Shown here in pieces: positions 17,109 through 25,977 of a DNA stretch of 64,000 nt. Made by a program: the position numbers and the translations under genes. The DNA is from an uncultured Pseudomonadales bacterium (GTDB taxonomy: Bacteria > Pseudomonadota > Gammaproteobacteria > Pseudomonadales > Pseudohongiellaceae): NCBI GenBank assembly GCA_938091935.1, contig CALKNV010000031.1, positions 1 through 64,000 on the forward strand, written 5' to 3'. Each line of letters opens with the position of its first letter. Position 1 is the stretch's first letter. Under the pieces are notes generated by a model. That model was not told the origin of the DNA and made no database searches. It saw nothing but the letters and a program-made list of their open reading frames with translations.

Positions 17109-17671
17109 CGAATAGACTGGCTAGGACGAAGACGGGCCACTGCCAGTATTTACCTCTGACACGGTCCGCGCCGCTCCGCGGTACCTTCCTTCCCCAAAGA
17201 AGCCCAAACCTGCGGTTCGGTCTTTTTGGCTCACTCAGCGCTGGCCCTTTATCGTGTCTGAGGCAAACACTGCCAGCGGCCCCTCAACTATCGTGCTGGA
17301 TTCTCATTGGGCCAGAAGCAAGAACTGCCAAATACCTATCGACAAGCGTTGTATCACATCCAACGAACTACTTTACGCCTCTCTTGCTCTGAAGACATGG
17401 GTTTGGGGCTTGCTCCAGTGACCGTAGCCCGCAGGGATGGGTTTACGGCGTGTCACAGGAGCAAGCCCCAAACTCTTGTCTGGCACCACACTGGTCGCTT
17501 TACAATCACCTTCTTGAATGGTCGAAAAGAAAATGAGAAACCAATCTAATTTTCAATTTCTGCGCTAGTCTGAAAGCATCGCAAGTGAATATATACTGCT
17601 AGAATACAGCTCGCATGAAGTCGCTCATTAAGTATCTTTAGAGAAAAGCTGAAGTCATAGGAAGGAAAACC
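17109..17671. other. 563-bp intergenic region containing a REP-like hairpin
   Basis: Apart from the hairpin at 17401-17473, a weak dyad lies near 17166-17182, and AACCTGCGGTT followed by TTTTT near 17208-17229 might terminate the upstream unit. ORFs reading through this region have no ribosome site or recognisable content. Confidence 0.45.
17401..17473. repeat. Long perfect hairpin, REP/MITE-like element
   Basis: Perfect 16-bp outer arms (GTTTGGGGCTTGCTCC and its complement) are followed, after one mismatched base, by matching GTGAC/GTCAC and then CCGTA/TACGG. The whole 73-bp unit can fold into one long stem with a small head containing GCAGGGATGGG. Size, GC-rich palindrome and intergenic position resemble REP or MITE elements of gammaproteobacteria. 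Only one copy was seen in this window. Confidence 0.65.
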
Positions 17672-18628
17672 GTGCTACAACAAGTCGAAGCAGACACAAG
17701 CGGCCTGGTGGATTTGCTGTATCGAGCCCATCAGGTGCTGGCAAAGCATTGGCTGGGTGACGATTTTGTCATCGAGGTGTTGCTCACCAGCATCATTGCC
17801 AAGGGTCACGTACTGCTGGTAGATGTGCCTGGCGTGGGAAAAACCACGCTGGCCAAGTGTATGGCGCAGGTGCTGGGGCTGGAATTCAATCGCATCCAGT
17901 TTACCAACGACATTCTGCCGGCGGACATACTGGGTGGCAGTATCTACAGTGCAACCGATGGCAAATTCAGCTTTGCACCGGGGCCCATTTTCACTGATTT
18001 TCTGCTGGCCGATGAAATCAATCGCGGACCCACTCGCAGTCAGTCTGCTTTTCTGCAGGCGATGGAGGAGGGCTTTGTCGCTGCCGAGGGCAAGAATTTT
18101 CCGCTGTCCGATCTGTTTACCGTAATCGCAACCCAGAACCCTATCGACTTTGACAGCACCAATCCCCTGCCAGAAGCCCAGCTTGATCGCTTCCTGACGT
18201 CAGTGACTCTGGGCTACCCCAGTGACGAAGCTGAGCTGCATCTGCTGGGAGGATACAACGCACAAGCACAGAGCGAACCAGAAGCCATACTCAATAAAGA
18301 ATCGGTGGGCCAACTCCGTGAGGCCTGTGACAAGGTACATCTACATGAAGACCTGATGCGCTATATCGTCGATATCTCGCGCAAGACCAGAGAAGATCAG
18401 CGTATCAAGCTCGGAATCTCACCGCGCGGCTCAATGCATCTGGCCAATGCCGCCAAGGCTTACGCGCTAGTGAAGGGTCGTCAGCATGTGTTGGCTGAAG
18501 ATATACAGAAGCTGATTCCACCGGTGTGGGATCATCGTATTTTACCGCGTCACGGAAGAGACAGTGACAGCGCGCACTCCCATGAGATCCTGCAAGACCT
18601 GATAGCCCAGACTCCAGTTCCTCGCTAG
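17672..18628 (+). CDS. MoxR-family AAA+ ATPase
   Basis: 318 residues with Walker A GVGKTT (residues 54-59), Walker B LLADEIN (~111-117), an ATQNPIDF sensor segment and an LDRF arginine-finger region. MoxR proteins are chaperone-like ATPases that usually act with a DUF58 protein and a transglutaminase-like membrane protein, exactly the next two genes here. The start is GTG with a GGAAGG site about 7 bases upstream. It heads a three-gene operon. The substrate of the chaperone is unknown. Confidence 0.92.
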   Translation: MLQQVEADTSGLVDLLYRAHQVLAKHWLGDDFVIEVLLTSIIAKGHVLLVDVPGVGKTTLAKCMAQVLGLEFNRIQFTNDILPADILGGSIYSATDGKFSFAPGPIFTDFLLADEINRGPTRSQSAFLQAMEEGFVAAEGKNFPLSDLFTVIATQNPIDFDSTNPLPEAQLDRFLTSVTLGYPSDEAELHLLGGYNAQAQSEPEAILNKESVGQLREACDKVHLHEDLMRYIVDISRKTREDQRIKLGISPRGSMHLANAAKAYALVKGRQHVLAEDIQKLIPPVWDHRILPRHGRDSDSAHSHEILQDLIAQTPVPR

Positions 18629-18670
18629 GGGTCTGGTCTAATCTTTTTAGACTTGTGAGCTAGATAGCAC

Positions 18671-20005
18671 ATGAGCGAATTAGCCGACAGGCCAGTACGA
18701 GTCCCCGATGAAGTCATCGTCATTCATTGGTGGCGATTGTTTCGCTGGTTTTCGAATCTGCGACTGGTGCCTCGCATCCGTGAGCATGCCACTACACCCG
18801 TGCTGCGTATTGTGCGCATACTCTATTACGATGGCCTGACACGGCTCGGCAAAGTTTTGGTTATCTGCTGCTTCCTGATCTTTCTATTCAGTTATCGCAT
18901 AAGCAGCGAGTTTTTACTTTCTACCGCTTCCCTGGGCGTCGCCCTGTTAGCATGGAGTATCGTACTTGCCTTGATTTTCAGACCCCAGGTTGAAGTCAGC
19001 AGGGATTCACAGGGCATTGCTGTGGTTGGGGAACTCTTTACATCAGTGATTCAAATTCAGAATAAGAGTAAACGCAACCTTTACAACTTCGCCGTTCGAG
19101 AACTGGTAGTACCAGACGGGCGTTGGCCCAAGGAATGGGACCGACTGCATCAGGAGCTACTAAGACCGAACCAGCATTGCAGGCTTACGGTAGGCTTTCA
19201 ACCGCGACGACGCGGTGTGCTGGAGCTTTCTGGACTCGCGGTACAAAGCTATTTCCCATTCTTCCTCACCAGGGTTACGCAGCGGGTTACTAACGAAGCC
19301 AAAGTCTATGTGCTGCCAGAAACCTTAAAGGTCTCCCTCCCCTCACTTCGACAAATTGCCGAGCAGGCCAGTAAACGCCTCACGCTGGGCACAGATAACA
19401 GCCGCAAGGGGCCCTCCCTGGAATACTCGTATTCGCGACCCTATCAGACCGGGGACTCATTGCGACGCCTCGACCACCGCGCCAGCAGTCGCTATGGCGA
19501 ACCCATGAGCAAAGTGTTCGAAGGCGCTGACGAGATTAGACGGGACAAGGTCTACCTGATGATTGATCTGACTCTGGAAGATTTCCTGCGCTGGCAGCGC
19601 CGCCCGACCAGTTTCAGCGCGCTTGATGAACGCCTGGCGCTGGCGGTTGAAGTAGGTCTTTCAGCACAAAATGAGGGTTTCAGTCTGACCGCCCTGGCGA
19701 CAGGCCAGGAGTGGCACAACATTGATGACATAGAGCAGTTCTATCAACACATCGCCACCGCTGCACCAGAGCGCGCCGTCACCCATCCTGATTCAGCCCT
19801 GCCCGACAAGATCCTAAACGACAATGGCTTACACATCCTGGTCACTGGCCGCTGGAGTAAGGAGGCACAGACCAAAGTAGAGCGCTGGCAGAAAGCTGGA
19901 ATCCTGGTGTTGGTATTCCTGATTCCCGAGACCAAGGCCGATCGAGGCAGCCTGCCGGTTGGCAAACAGTTCGTCGAGGTTCAGGTGCAGGGAGAACACC
20001 CGTGA
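18671..20005 (+). CDS. DUF58 membrane protein of the MoxR operon
   Basis: 444 residues. Two hydrophobic helices (around residues 60-105) are followed by a domain with the DUF58 hallmark YQTGDSLRRLDHRASSR; the usual Trp after Asp in that motif is His here. A von Willebrand-like fold (KVYLMIDLTLED) follows. Its stop overlaps the GTG start of the transglutaminase gene by four bases. The partnership with MoxR is known for the family; the molecular role is not established. Confidence 0.88.
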   Translation: MSELADRPVRVPDEVIVIHWWRLFRWFSNLRLVPRIREHATTPVLRIVRILYYDGLTRLGKVLVICCFLIFLFSYRISSEFLLSTASLGVALLAWSIVLALIFRPQVEVSRDSQGIAVVGELFTSVIQIQNKSKRNLYNFAVRELVVPDGRWPKEWDRLHQELLRPNQHCRLTVGFQPRRRGVLELSGLAVQSYFPFFLTRVTQRVTNEAKVYVLPETLKVSLPSLRQIAEQASKRLTLGTDNSRKGPSLEYSYSRPYQTGDSLRRLDHRASSRYGEPMSKVFEGADEIRRDKVYLMIDLTLEDFLRWQRRPTSFSALDERLALAVEVGLSAQNEGFSLTALATGQEWHNIDDIEQFYQHIATAAPERAVTHPDSALPDKILNDNGLHILVTGRWSKEAQTKVERWQKAGILVLVFLIPETKADRGSLPVGKQFVEVQVQGEHP

Positions 20006-21975
20006 ACTCCATCAGCACGCTATGCGTGACGGCCTTCCTCGCGCTGCTGTCCTGGCATATCGGCCTGGGCATGGAACTGGCCGCGGTGACTTTTTTAGGT
20101 GCGGCATTCTCTGTGCTGGCCAGCCTGAAACTTGTGACGGTAGAACGCCCAACCTGGGGGCTGTTATTTGTGCTTGCAGCCACCGGCGGCTTTGTCGGTA
20201 ATCAAGTACTTGAAGACTGGGCGCTGGAGGGCTCCTGGCCTCAGGAAAACGGTTTGGGCGCGGGCCTGGTGTTAAGCTTGCTGCTCTATATGATCTGGGT
20301 GTTTGCGTCTCGGGCTACGCCGAAGCTTGAGTTTGCCCTGGATCGTTCGGTGCAGACCGTACTCGTTCTGGGCATGTTGTTCTTACTTCTGATTCCGCCA
20401 CCTGAAGATTCCGTGGTCATGCTCGCTGGTATGGGAATACCTCTCTTCACTGTGGTCGGTATCCTGCTGGCGGTGTTCGCGCTATTGGCCGATCGTTGCA
20501 GCAACACCCTGGTGCTTCGCTTCGCGCTGCTGCTACCCTTGATCCTGATCGTACCCTTAACAACCAGTGTGCTGCGATCCGGTCAGGGCCCAATGATCGC
20601 GGCAATTGGAAACCTGTTTCCGACTTCCAGTAATTTTACGCCCACGGGGTTTTCCCCCTACCAGCGTCTCAATCCATCTGTATTTTTACGCCCCTCTAAT
20701 CGTGCCGTGATGCGCATCAGGGCTGATAGTCGGCCCTCCCGCTACCTGGTGGGTAACCGTCTGGCCGTACTCGATGAGGATCTGGTATGGCAAGCGCCGG
20801 ATCAGCCCTCCCGGGCCATGAATACCTTTAATGCCGAGCTGCTACCCACCGGAGAATGGCGCTACCCGTTGGAGAACAATCATGTCCCATCCAGTCGTGT
20901 GGAGCCCCAAACCTACACCATCAATAGCCTGACCAGCGATAACTTTGTATTTCTAGCGCCAGGTGCCTCACATATAGCCGGACGTTTTGAAGGGTTGAAT
21001 AGAGACGCCGGCAACGTCTGGACCATTGCTTTTGAGCGCGGGTCTGACCGCCGCTGGCAAGTGGAAGCAGACAATAGTGCCGGGCCAGGACCGACTAATC
21101 CCGACTATTTAAGCCTGCCAGCGTTCTGGGACAGCAGTCTACAAAGCAAGAGCGTAGGATTCTCAGCAACGCAGCGTCAGGCGACAGTGGACAACGTCGT
21201 CCAGCACTTCACGTCCCGCGACTATGCACTGCAGACTAACTTCGACCCTGATCAACCTTTTCATGACTTCTACCTGAATGAAAAGCCGGGCTATTGTTTC
21301 TGGTTCGCTACTGCAACCACGCTGGCCCTGCGGGCCAACGACATTCCGAGCCGCCTGGTCAGCGGTTATGCAATCAATGAACAGATTAGTGATGATCTGT
21401 GGTTGGTGCGTCAGCGTGATGCCCATAGTTGGGTGGAGTGGCAGGATGAGCAAGGCTATTGGCATACCGTTGATCCCACACCAGCCAGCATGACCAGTTT
21501 CTTCGGCGGCTATCAGTCCAGCTCGGCCAGTCGCTACTATCACTATGCAGCAGGTCAGTGGCAGCGCCTTATTGATGCTGTATTGGCGGACGAATTTACC
21601 GCCAACGCCGTGCGTTACGGTGGCGTGTTGATCCTGATCTTCCTGTTTACCAGGGAATATCGCCGCTTGCGCGGCGCCAGGGAGCACCTGGATAACAGAG
21701 CCAAGCGCTGGCAGAAGCTCTGGCGGCGTTTTTTACAGAGAGCGAATCTACCGGCCAACCCCGCCTGGACTGCCAGCCAGTATGCGGAGAACCTGCCCGC
21801 GAGCTGGCCCCGGAACTGGCGGCAGGCAGCTGGGAAATTTCTCATGCAGTACAACAGCTATCGCTTTGCGCCAGCGGATGCTGACCACTTCGATGAAGTA
21901 GAGCAGGCACTAGAGAACTGTCTCAAGGCGCTATCCCAATCGCAACCAGACGACATCCCCCTAAACAAGGGGTAA
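20002..21975 (+). CDS. Transglutaminase-domain membrane protein (TgpA-like)
   Basis: 657 residues. About six N-terminal transmembrane helices are followed by a large extracytoplasmic region with a transglutaminase core. The Cys-His-Asp triad is visible as GYCFWFAT, RDAHSWVEW and TVDPTP. One more helix near residues 535-550 (YGGVLILIFLF) precedes a basic cytoplasmic tail. Pseudomonas TgpA has the same layout. The start is GTG, overlapping the DUF58 stop (GTGA). The triad appears intact, so it is probably an active cysteine protease or transglutaminase at the periplasmic face. Confidence 0.9.
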   Translation: MNSISTLCVTAFLALLSWHIGLGMELAAVTFLGAAFSVLASLKLVTVERPTWGLLFVLAATGGFVGNQVLEDWALEGSWPQENGLGAGLVLSLLLYMIWVFASRATPKLEFALDRSVQTVLVLGMLFLLLIPPPEDSVVMLAGMGIPLFTVVGILLAVFALLADRCSNTLVLRFALLLPLILIVPLTTSVLRSGQGPMIAAIGNLFPTSSNFTPTGFSPYQRLNPSVFLRPSNRAVMRIRADSRPSRYLVGNRLAVLDEDLVWQAPDQPSRAMNTFNAELLPTGEWRYPLENNHVPSSRVEPQTYTINSLTSDNFVFLAPGASHIAGRFEGLNRDAGNVWTIAFERGSDRRWQVEADNSAGPGPTNPDYLSLPAFWDSSLQSKSVGFSATQRQATVDNVVQHFTSRDYALQTNFDPDQPFHDFYLNEKPGYCFWFATATTLALRANDIPSRLVSGYAINEQISDDLWLVRQRDAHSWVEWQDEQGYWHTVDPTPASMTSFFGGYQSSSASRYYHYAAGQWQRLIDAVLADEFTANAVRYGGVLILIFLFTREYRRLRGAREHLDNRAKRWQKLWRRFLQRANLPANPAWTASQYAENLPASWPRNWRQAAGKFLMQYNSYRFAPADADHFDEVEQALENCLKALSQSQPDDIPLNKG

Positions 21976-22113
21976 GTGTCTGTATTATCAAAATATTCTG
22001 TCTGTTATTGCGAGATTTTTAGACGCTCTATAGCCTGTATACTTTGCGTCTGGAGACACGAACTGCCAGAATGAACACCGTATATATAACTCTTTTGCAG
22101 TAACGAGGCCGAC

Positions 22114-23889
22114 ATGCCAGATTTTCGAGCACCCACTAAAGACATCCAATTTGTTCTGTATGACGTGTTAGGCGCAGAGCAGCACTACCAGCGCATTGGC
22201 GCGGAAGAAGCCACTCGCGATCTGGTGGAAGCCGTGGTCAATGAAGGCGGCAAGTTCGCCGAAGAAATTCTGGCGCCTCTCTATCAGTCTGGCGACAAGG
22301 GCTGTGAATTCAATGATGGCGTGGTCACGACACCCGCTGGCTTCAAGGAAGCCTATCAGCAGTTCGTGGAAGGTGGCTGGCCTGCCCTGGCCGGCGATCC
22401 CGAGTATGGCGGTCAGGGTCTACCCGAATCGCTTTCGGTTGCGCTCAATGAGCTGGTAAGCACGGCTAACTGGTCCTGGGGAATGTACCCGGGGTTAAGT
22501 CATGGTGCCAAGCAGACCGTAAGCCAGTACGGAACCGAGGAACAGAAACAGACTTACCTCGGTAAACTAACCAGCGGTGAGTGGACTGGCACCATGTGCC
22601 TTACCGAGCCGCACTGCGGGACCGACCTTGGCCTGTTAAAGACCCGGGCAGAACCTCAGGCCGATGGCAGCTATCGCATTAACGGCACCAAGATTTTCAT
22701 CTCTGCGGGAGAGCACGACATGGCCGAAAACATCGTGCATATCGTGTTGGCACGACTGCCGGATGCGCCCGCAGGCACCAAAGGCATTTCACTTTTCATC
22801 GTACCCAAGAAGTCAGCGGACACACTGGAGCACAACAACGTCAACTGTGGGTCCATCGAACACAAGATGGGCATTCACGGCAACGCCACCGCGGTGCTTA
22901 ACTTCGACGATGCTCAGGCTTTCCTGATTGGCCCACCCAACGGCGGCTTGCGCTGCATGTTTACATTTATGAACTTTGCCCGCCTCGGCACTGCCTTGCA
23001 GGGAATGGCCGCCGCCGAACTCAGCTACCAGGGCTCGCTGGCCTATGCCAAAGACAGACTAGCCATGCGCGCGCTCTCTGGTCCAGCGGCACCGGAAAAG
23101 CCTGCCGATCCGATTATTGTCCATCCCGATGTGCGCCGTATGTTGCTTAGCCAACGCGTCGTCGCCGAGGGCGGGCGCGCCATGATCTATTACTGCGCCA
23201 TGCTGGGGGATATTCTGCATGCGGAAAATTCCAGCGCTGAGGAAAAGGAAGAAGTCGACGCGATCATGAGTGTGCTAACGCCCATTGCCAAAGCGTTCCT
23301 GACTGAGACCGGCTACGAGGCCGCGAATTTGGGTCTGCAGGTATTCGGCGGCCACGGCTATATCGCCGAATGGGGAATGGAGCAAATCGTCAGGGACACC
23401 CGCATCAGCACCCTGTATGAAGGCACTACCGGCATCCAGGCATTGGATCTCATTGGCCGAAAGGTGCTTGGGGATCGCGGCAAACAATTACGCTACTGGA
23501 CGCGCATCATCCACCGCTTCTGTCGCGACAATGAAAACCGCAAGATGCAGGAATTCATCAAGCCACTGCGTCGCTATTACAAGGAATGGGGAGGCTTCAC
23601 CAACAAGATTGGCCTCAAGGCAATGAAGAATGCCGACGAGGTGGGTGCTGCCGCCTATGACTACCTGATGTATTCCGGCTACGTCAGCATGGCCTACTTC
23701 TGGGCTACCATCGCCGATGCCGCCTATCGCAAGCTTGAAGAAGGCACCGACGACGCCGAATACTACCAGGGGAAAATCAAGACCGCGCGCTTCTACTTCA
23801 AGAAGCTGCTGCCACGGGCAAAGATGCACAAGGAAGTTATGTTATCGGGTGGCAAGACCGTATTCGATCTCGCCGAGGGTGAGTTTTAG
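22114..23889 (+). CDS. Acyl-CoA dehydrogenase (long ~590-residue type)
   Basis: 591 residues, the length of the FadE/DmdC-like subgroup rather than the usual 380. It contains the FAD-binding segments TGTMCLTEPHCGTDLG and INGTKIFISAGEHD, the late VFGGHGYIAEWGMEQIVRD motif and the catalytic-base region STLYEGTTGIQALDL. A C-terminal extra domain follows. It introduces an alpha,beta double bond into an acyl-CoA and reduces an electron-transfer flavoprotein. It stands alone. Fatty acyl-CoA or methylmercaptopropionyl-CoA are both possible substrates; context does not decide. A GAGG site precedes the ATG. Confidence 0.9.
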   Translation: MPDFRAPTKDIQFVLYDVLGAEQHYQRIGAEEATRDLVEAVVNEGGKFAEEILAPLYQSGDKGCEFNDGVVTTPAGFKEAYQQFVEGGWPALAGDPEYGGQGLPESLSVALNELVSTANWSWGMYPGLSHGAKQTVSQYGTEEQKQTYLGKLTSGEWTGTMCLTEPHCGTDLGLLKTRAEPQADGSYRINGTKIFISAGEHDMAENIVHIVLARLPDAPAGTKGISLFIVPKKSADTLEHNNVNCGSIEHKMGIHGNATAVLNFDDAQAFLIGPPNGGLRCMFTFMNFARLGTALQGMAAAELSYQGSLAYAKDRLAMRALSGPAAPEKPADPIIVHPDVRRMLLSQRVVAEGGRAMIYYCAMLGDILHAENSSAEEKEEVDAIMSVLTPIAKAFLTETGYEAANLGLQVFGGHGYIAEWGMEQIVRDTRISTLYEGTTGIQALDLIGRKVLGDRGKQLRYWTRIIHRFCRDNENRKMQEFIKPLRRYYKEWGGFTNKIGLKAMKNADEVGAAAYDYLMYSGYVSMAYFWATIADAAYRKLEEGTDDAEYYQGKIKTARFYFKKLLPRAKMHKEVMLSGGKTVFDLAEGEF

Positions 23890-24047
23890 ATCACCTGATT
23901 TAATCCGGCAACCACTCGTGCTGCAAGGCGCCTGCCGTTGGCTTCCGCATGCTTTGGGTGTAATGTGACTTTACAGATGTCCACAAGGCATCTCACGTTG
24001 AATTCCCCAATTCCCGATAAGATTCCTGAGATGAAAAGGAGCCCACT

Positions 24048-24710
24048 ATGCCAAAGCACGTCAAATCAATTCTGACCCGTTCCATAATGGGCGCAATATC
24101 AGGCACCTTATTACTAGGTTTTGCCACGGCCGTAGCCCAGGAAGATCAGACCTACGCAACTTTCATTACCGAAGAGCAGTGGCAGCACGTCAATGAGTTG
24201 CCTGGCGTCGACCGTCAGATCGTGAGCCGGGACATTGGCAAACTGAACCTTTCGGTCGGCATCGTCCATCGCAGCGCGGTAGTAAGAGGCAGTGGCCGTG
24301 ACAACGAAAATCCGGAACGGCCCTGCGGCACCCAGGACAATGCCCGCAACAGCGGCGCCCGCGGCATTATGCACATCCACCAGACTGAGACTTACTACAT
24401 TGCTTCGGGTTCCGGCACATTGGTGACGGGTGGAGAAATCTATAATGGTAACGGTTTTGCTGAAGACAGCCCGGTCAACACAACCCTGAATGGCCCTTCC
24501 TGCAGCGGGCTAATTGTTGGGGACTGGATTGCCAAGCACGTGAAGGAAGGTGACATCATTATCATACCTGCCGGTACGCCCCACGGCTGGTTGGAGGTGC
24601 CCGTGCATGTCGATTACTTAAGTGTGCGGCCTGACCCTGATCGAGTACTGCCGGATGATTACATCAATCCGGCATTGGGCCCGGATTTCAAACTACAGAC
24701 GGAGCAGTAG
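24048..24710 (+). CDS. Exported cupin-domain protein
   Basis: 220 residues with a signal peptide (cleavage near ATAVAQ, residue ~30). A single cupin barrel follows, carrying a first metal motif region GIMHIHQTETYYIASGSG and a second PAGTPHGWLEVP, whose histidines and glutamate could bind a metal. A strong AAAAGGAG site precedes the ATG. It is periplasmic or secreted. Cupins range from sugar isomerases to dioxygenases and binding proteins, so no reaction is assigned. It is a single-gene unit. Confidence 0.8.
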   Translation: MPKHVKSILTRSIMGAISGTLLLGFATAVAQEDQTYATFITEEQWQHVNELPGVDRQIVSRDIGKLNLSVGIVHRSAVVRGSGRDNENPERPCGTQDNARNSGARGIMHIHQTETYYIASGSGTLVTGGEIYNGNGFAEDSPVNTTLNGPSCSGLIVGDWIAKHVKEGDIIIIPAGTPHGWLEVPVHVDYLSVRPDPDRVLPDDYINPALGPDFKLQTEQ

Positions 24711-24987
24711 TCCCGGCTACTATTACCCCACCGCCCCTGAATCAGACGCGACCCAGTCAAGCACTGTCTTTGCCTATTTGGGGGCCTGGCAACCTAGTTT
24801 ACATAGCCAATCAGTTCATCAAAAGTAACAAATTTCGCCATTAAGTCGTCTTATTCGCAGGGTTCGGCAGCTTTAGTGAGCTACAGGCCAGTAAATTCGA
24901 GGCTTTCGAAGCTGGCCCGAGGTTTGCAGTGGTCTGTGTGGAACAAGCAGCTAACCCACAAACAACAATAACGGCACAACTAACACT

Positions 24988-25977
24988 ATGCTCCAGAAAA
25001 CCGCCTCCCTCGAACTCACCGTGGAGACCCGGGATGTGCGCCTCGACTATGGCGAACTAACCGCCGTCAACAACGTCAACTTGCAAATTGGCCCTGGTGA
25101 AATCTATGGGCTGGTCGGCCCTAATGGGGCCGGCAAATCCAGCCTGCTAAAAATGCTGGCGAACCTGAATCGCCCCACCTACGGTGAAATCTTCATCAAC
25201 GGCATCGACCTGGCCGAAGATCCGTGGAGCGTACAGCGGGACGTGGGCTATATGCCCGACCTGTCGCCTGTCTCCCCAGAACTTAAGGTGTGGGAATTCC
25301 TCGAATTTTTTGCGGCGGCCTATGGTATTCCTCGCGGCCAGCGCAAAGCCCGAGTCGACGAATGCCTGGAACAGGTCAAGATGAGCGAACACCGCGATGC
25401 CTTCGGCGATGGTCTGTCGCGAGGCATGACGCAACGAGTCGTGCTCGCCAAGACCTTGATTCCGCGACCCAAGATTCTGCTGCTCGACGAACCGGCCAGC
25501 GGGATGGATCCCATCGCCCGCATAAATTTAAAACGCATCCTGCAGGGGCTATGCAAAGAGGGTGTGACCTCAATTGTGTCTTCTCACATTCTTACCGAAC
25601 TCGGTGATATGTGTACCTCACTCGGCATCATGCATAAGGGTGAGCTGATCAAAACTGGTGATCTCGACAGCATGCTCATCGAACATCCCGTTAACACCCG
25701 AAGCCTGACGGTGCTCATGGAAACCGGTTCGACTGAACACACCACGGTGCTCGGCATTCTTGAAGAGAGTGAGTGGGTGACTGACGTGGTTCAGGAAGGC
25801 GCTGTGTTCGTCATGAGTTTCAGCGGAGGTGAGGCCGAGGAGTCTGCGCTGCTGAAAGCACTCATCCTGGCAGACGTTCGCGTTACGTCGTTTAGCCGGG
25901 AGTCGGCAAGTATGGAGGACGTTCTGATCAAGATGGTAGGACACGATCACGCCGAGCTAACAGGAGACGTGCTATGA
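24988..25977 (+). CDS. ABC transporter ATP-binding protein
   Basis: 329 residues. Walker A is GPNGAGKSS (44-52), the signature is the non-standard LSRGMTQRV, and Walker B is ILLLDEPASGMD. A C-terminal ~90-residue extension is typical of ABC-2 exporters. Its last four bases overlap the permease ATG (ATGA), so they form one unit. The ribosome site is weak. Substrate unknown. Confidence 0.9.
   Translation: MLQKTASLELTVETRDVRLDYGELTAVNNVNLQIGPGEIYGLVGPNGAGKSSLLKMLANLNRPTYGEIFINGIDLAEDPWSVQRDVGYMPDLSPVSPELKVWEFLEFFAAAYGIPRGQRKARVDECLEQVKMSEHRDAFGDGLSRGMTQRVVLAKTLIPRPKILLLDEPASGMDPIARINLKRILQGLCKEGVTSIVSSHILTELGDMCTSLGIMHKGELIKTGDLDSMLIEHPVNTRSLTVLMETGSTEHTTVLGILEESEWVTDVVQEGAVFVMSFSGGEAEESALLKALILADVRVTSFSRESASMEDVLIKMVGHDHAELTGDVL

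Noticed and set aside
17401-17473. Integron attC site or classical terminator as explanations of the long hairpin
   Set aside because: There is no integrase or cassette pattern, and no T tract follows the stem.
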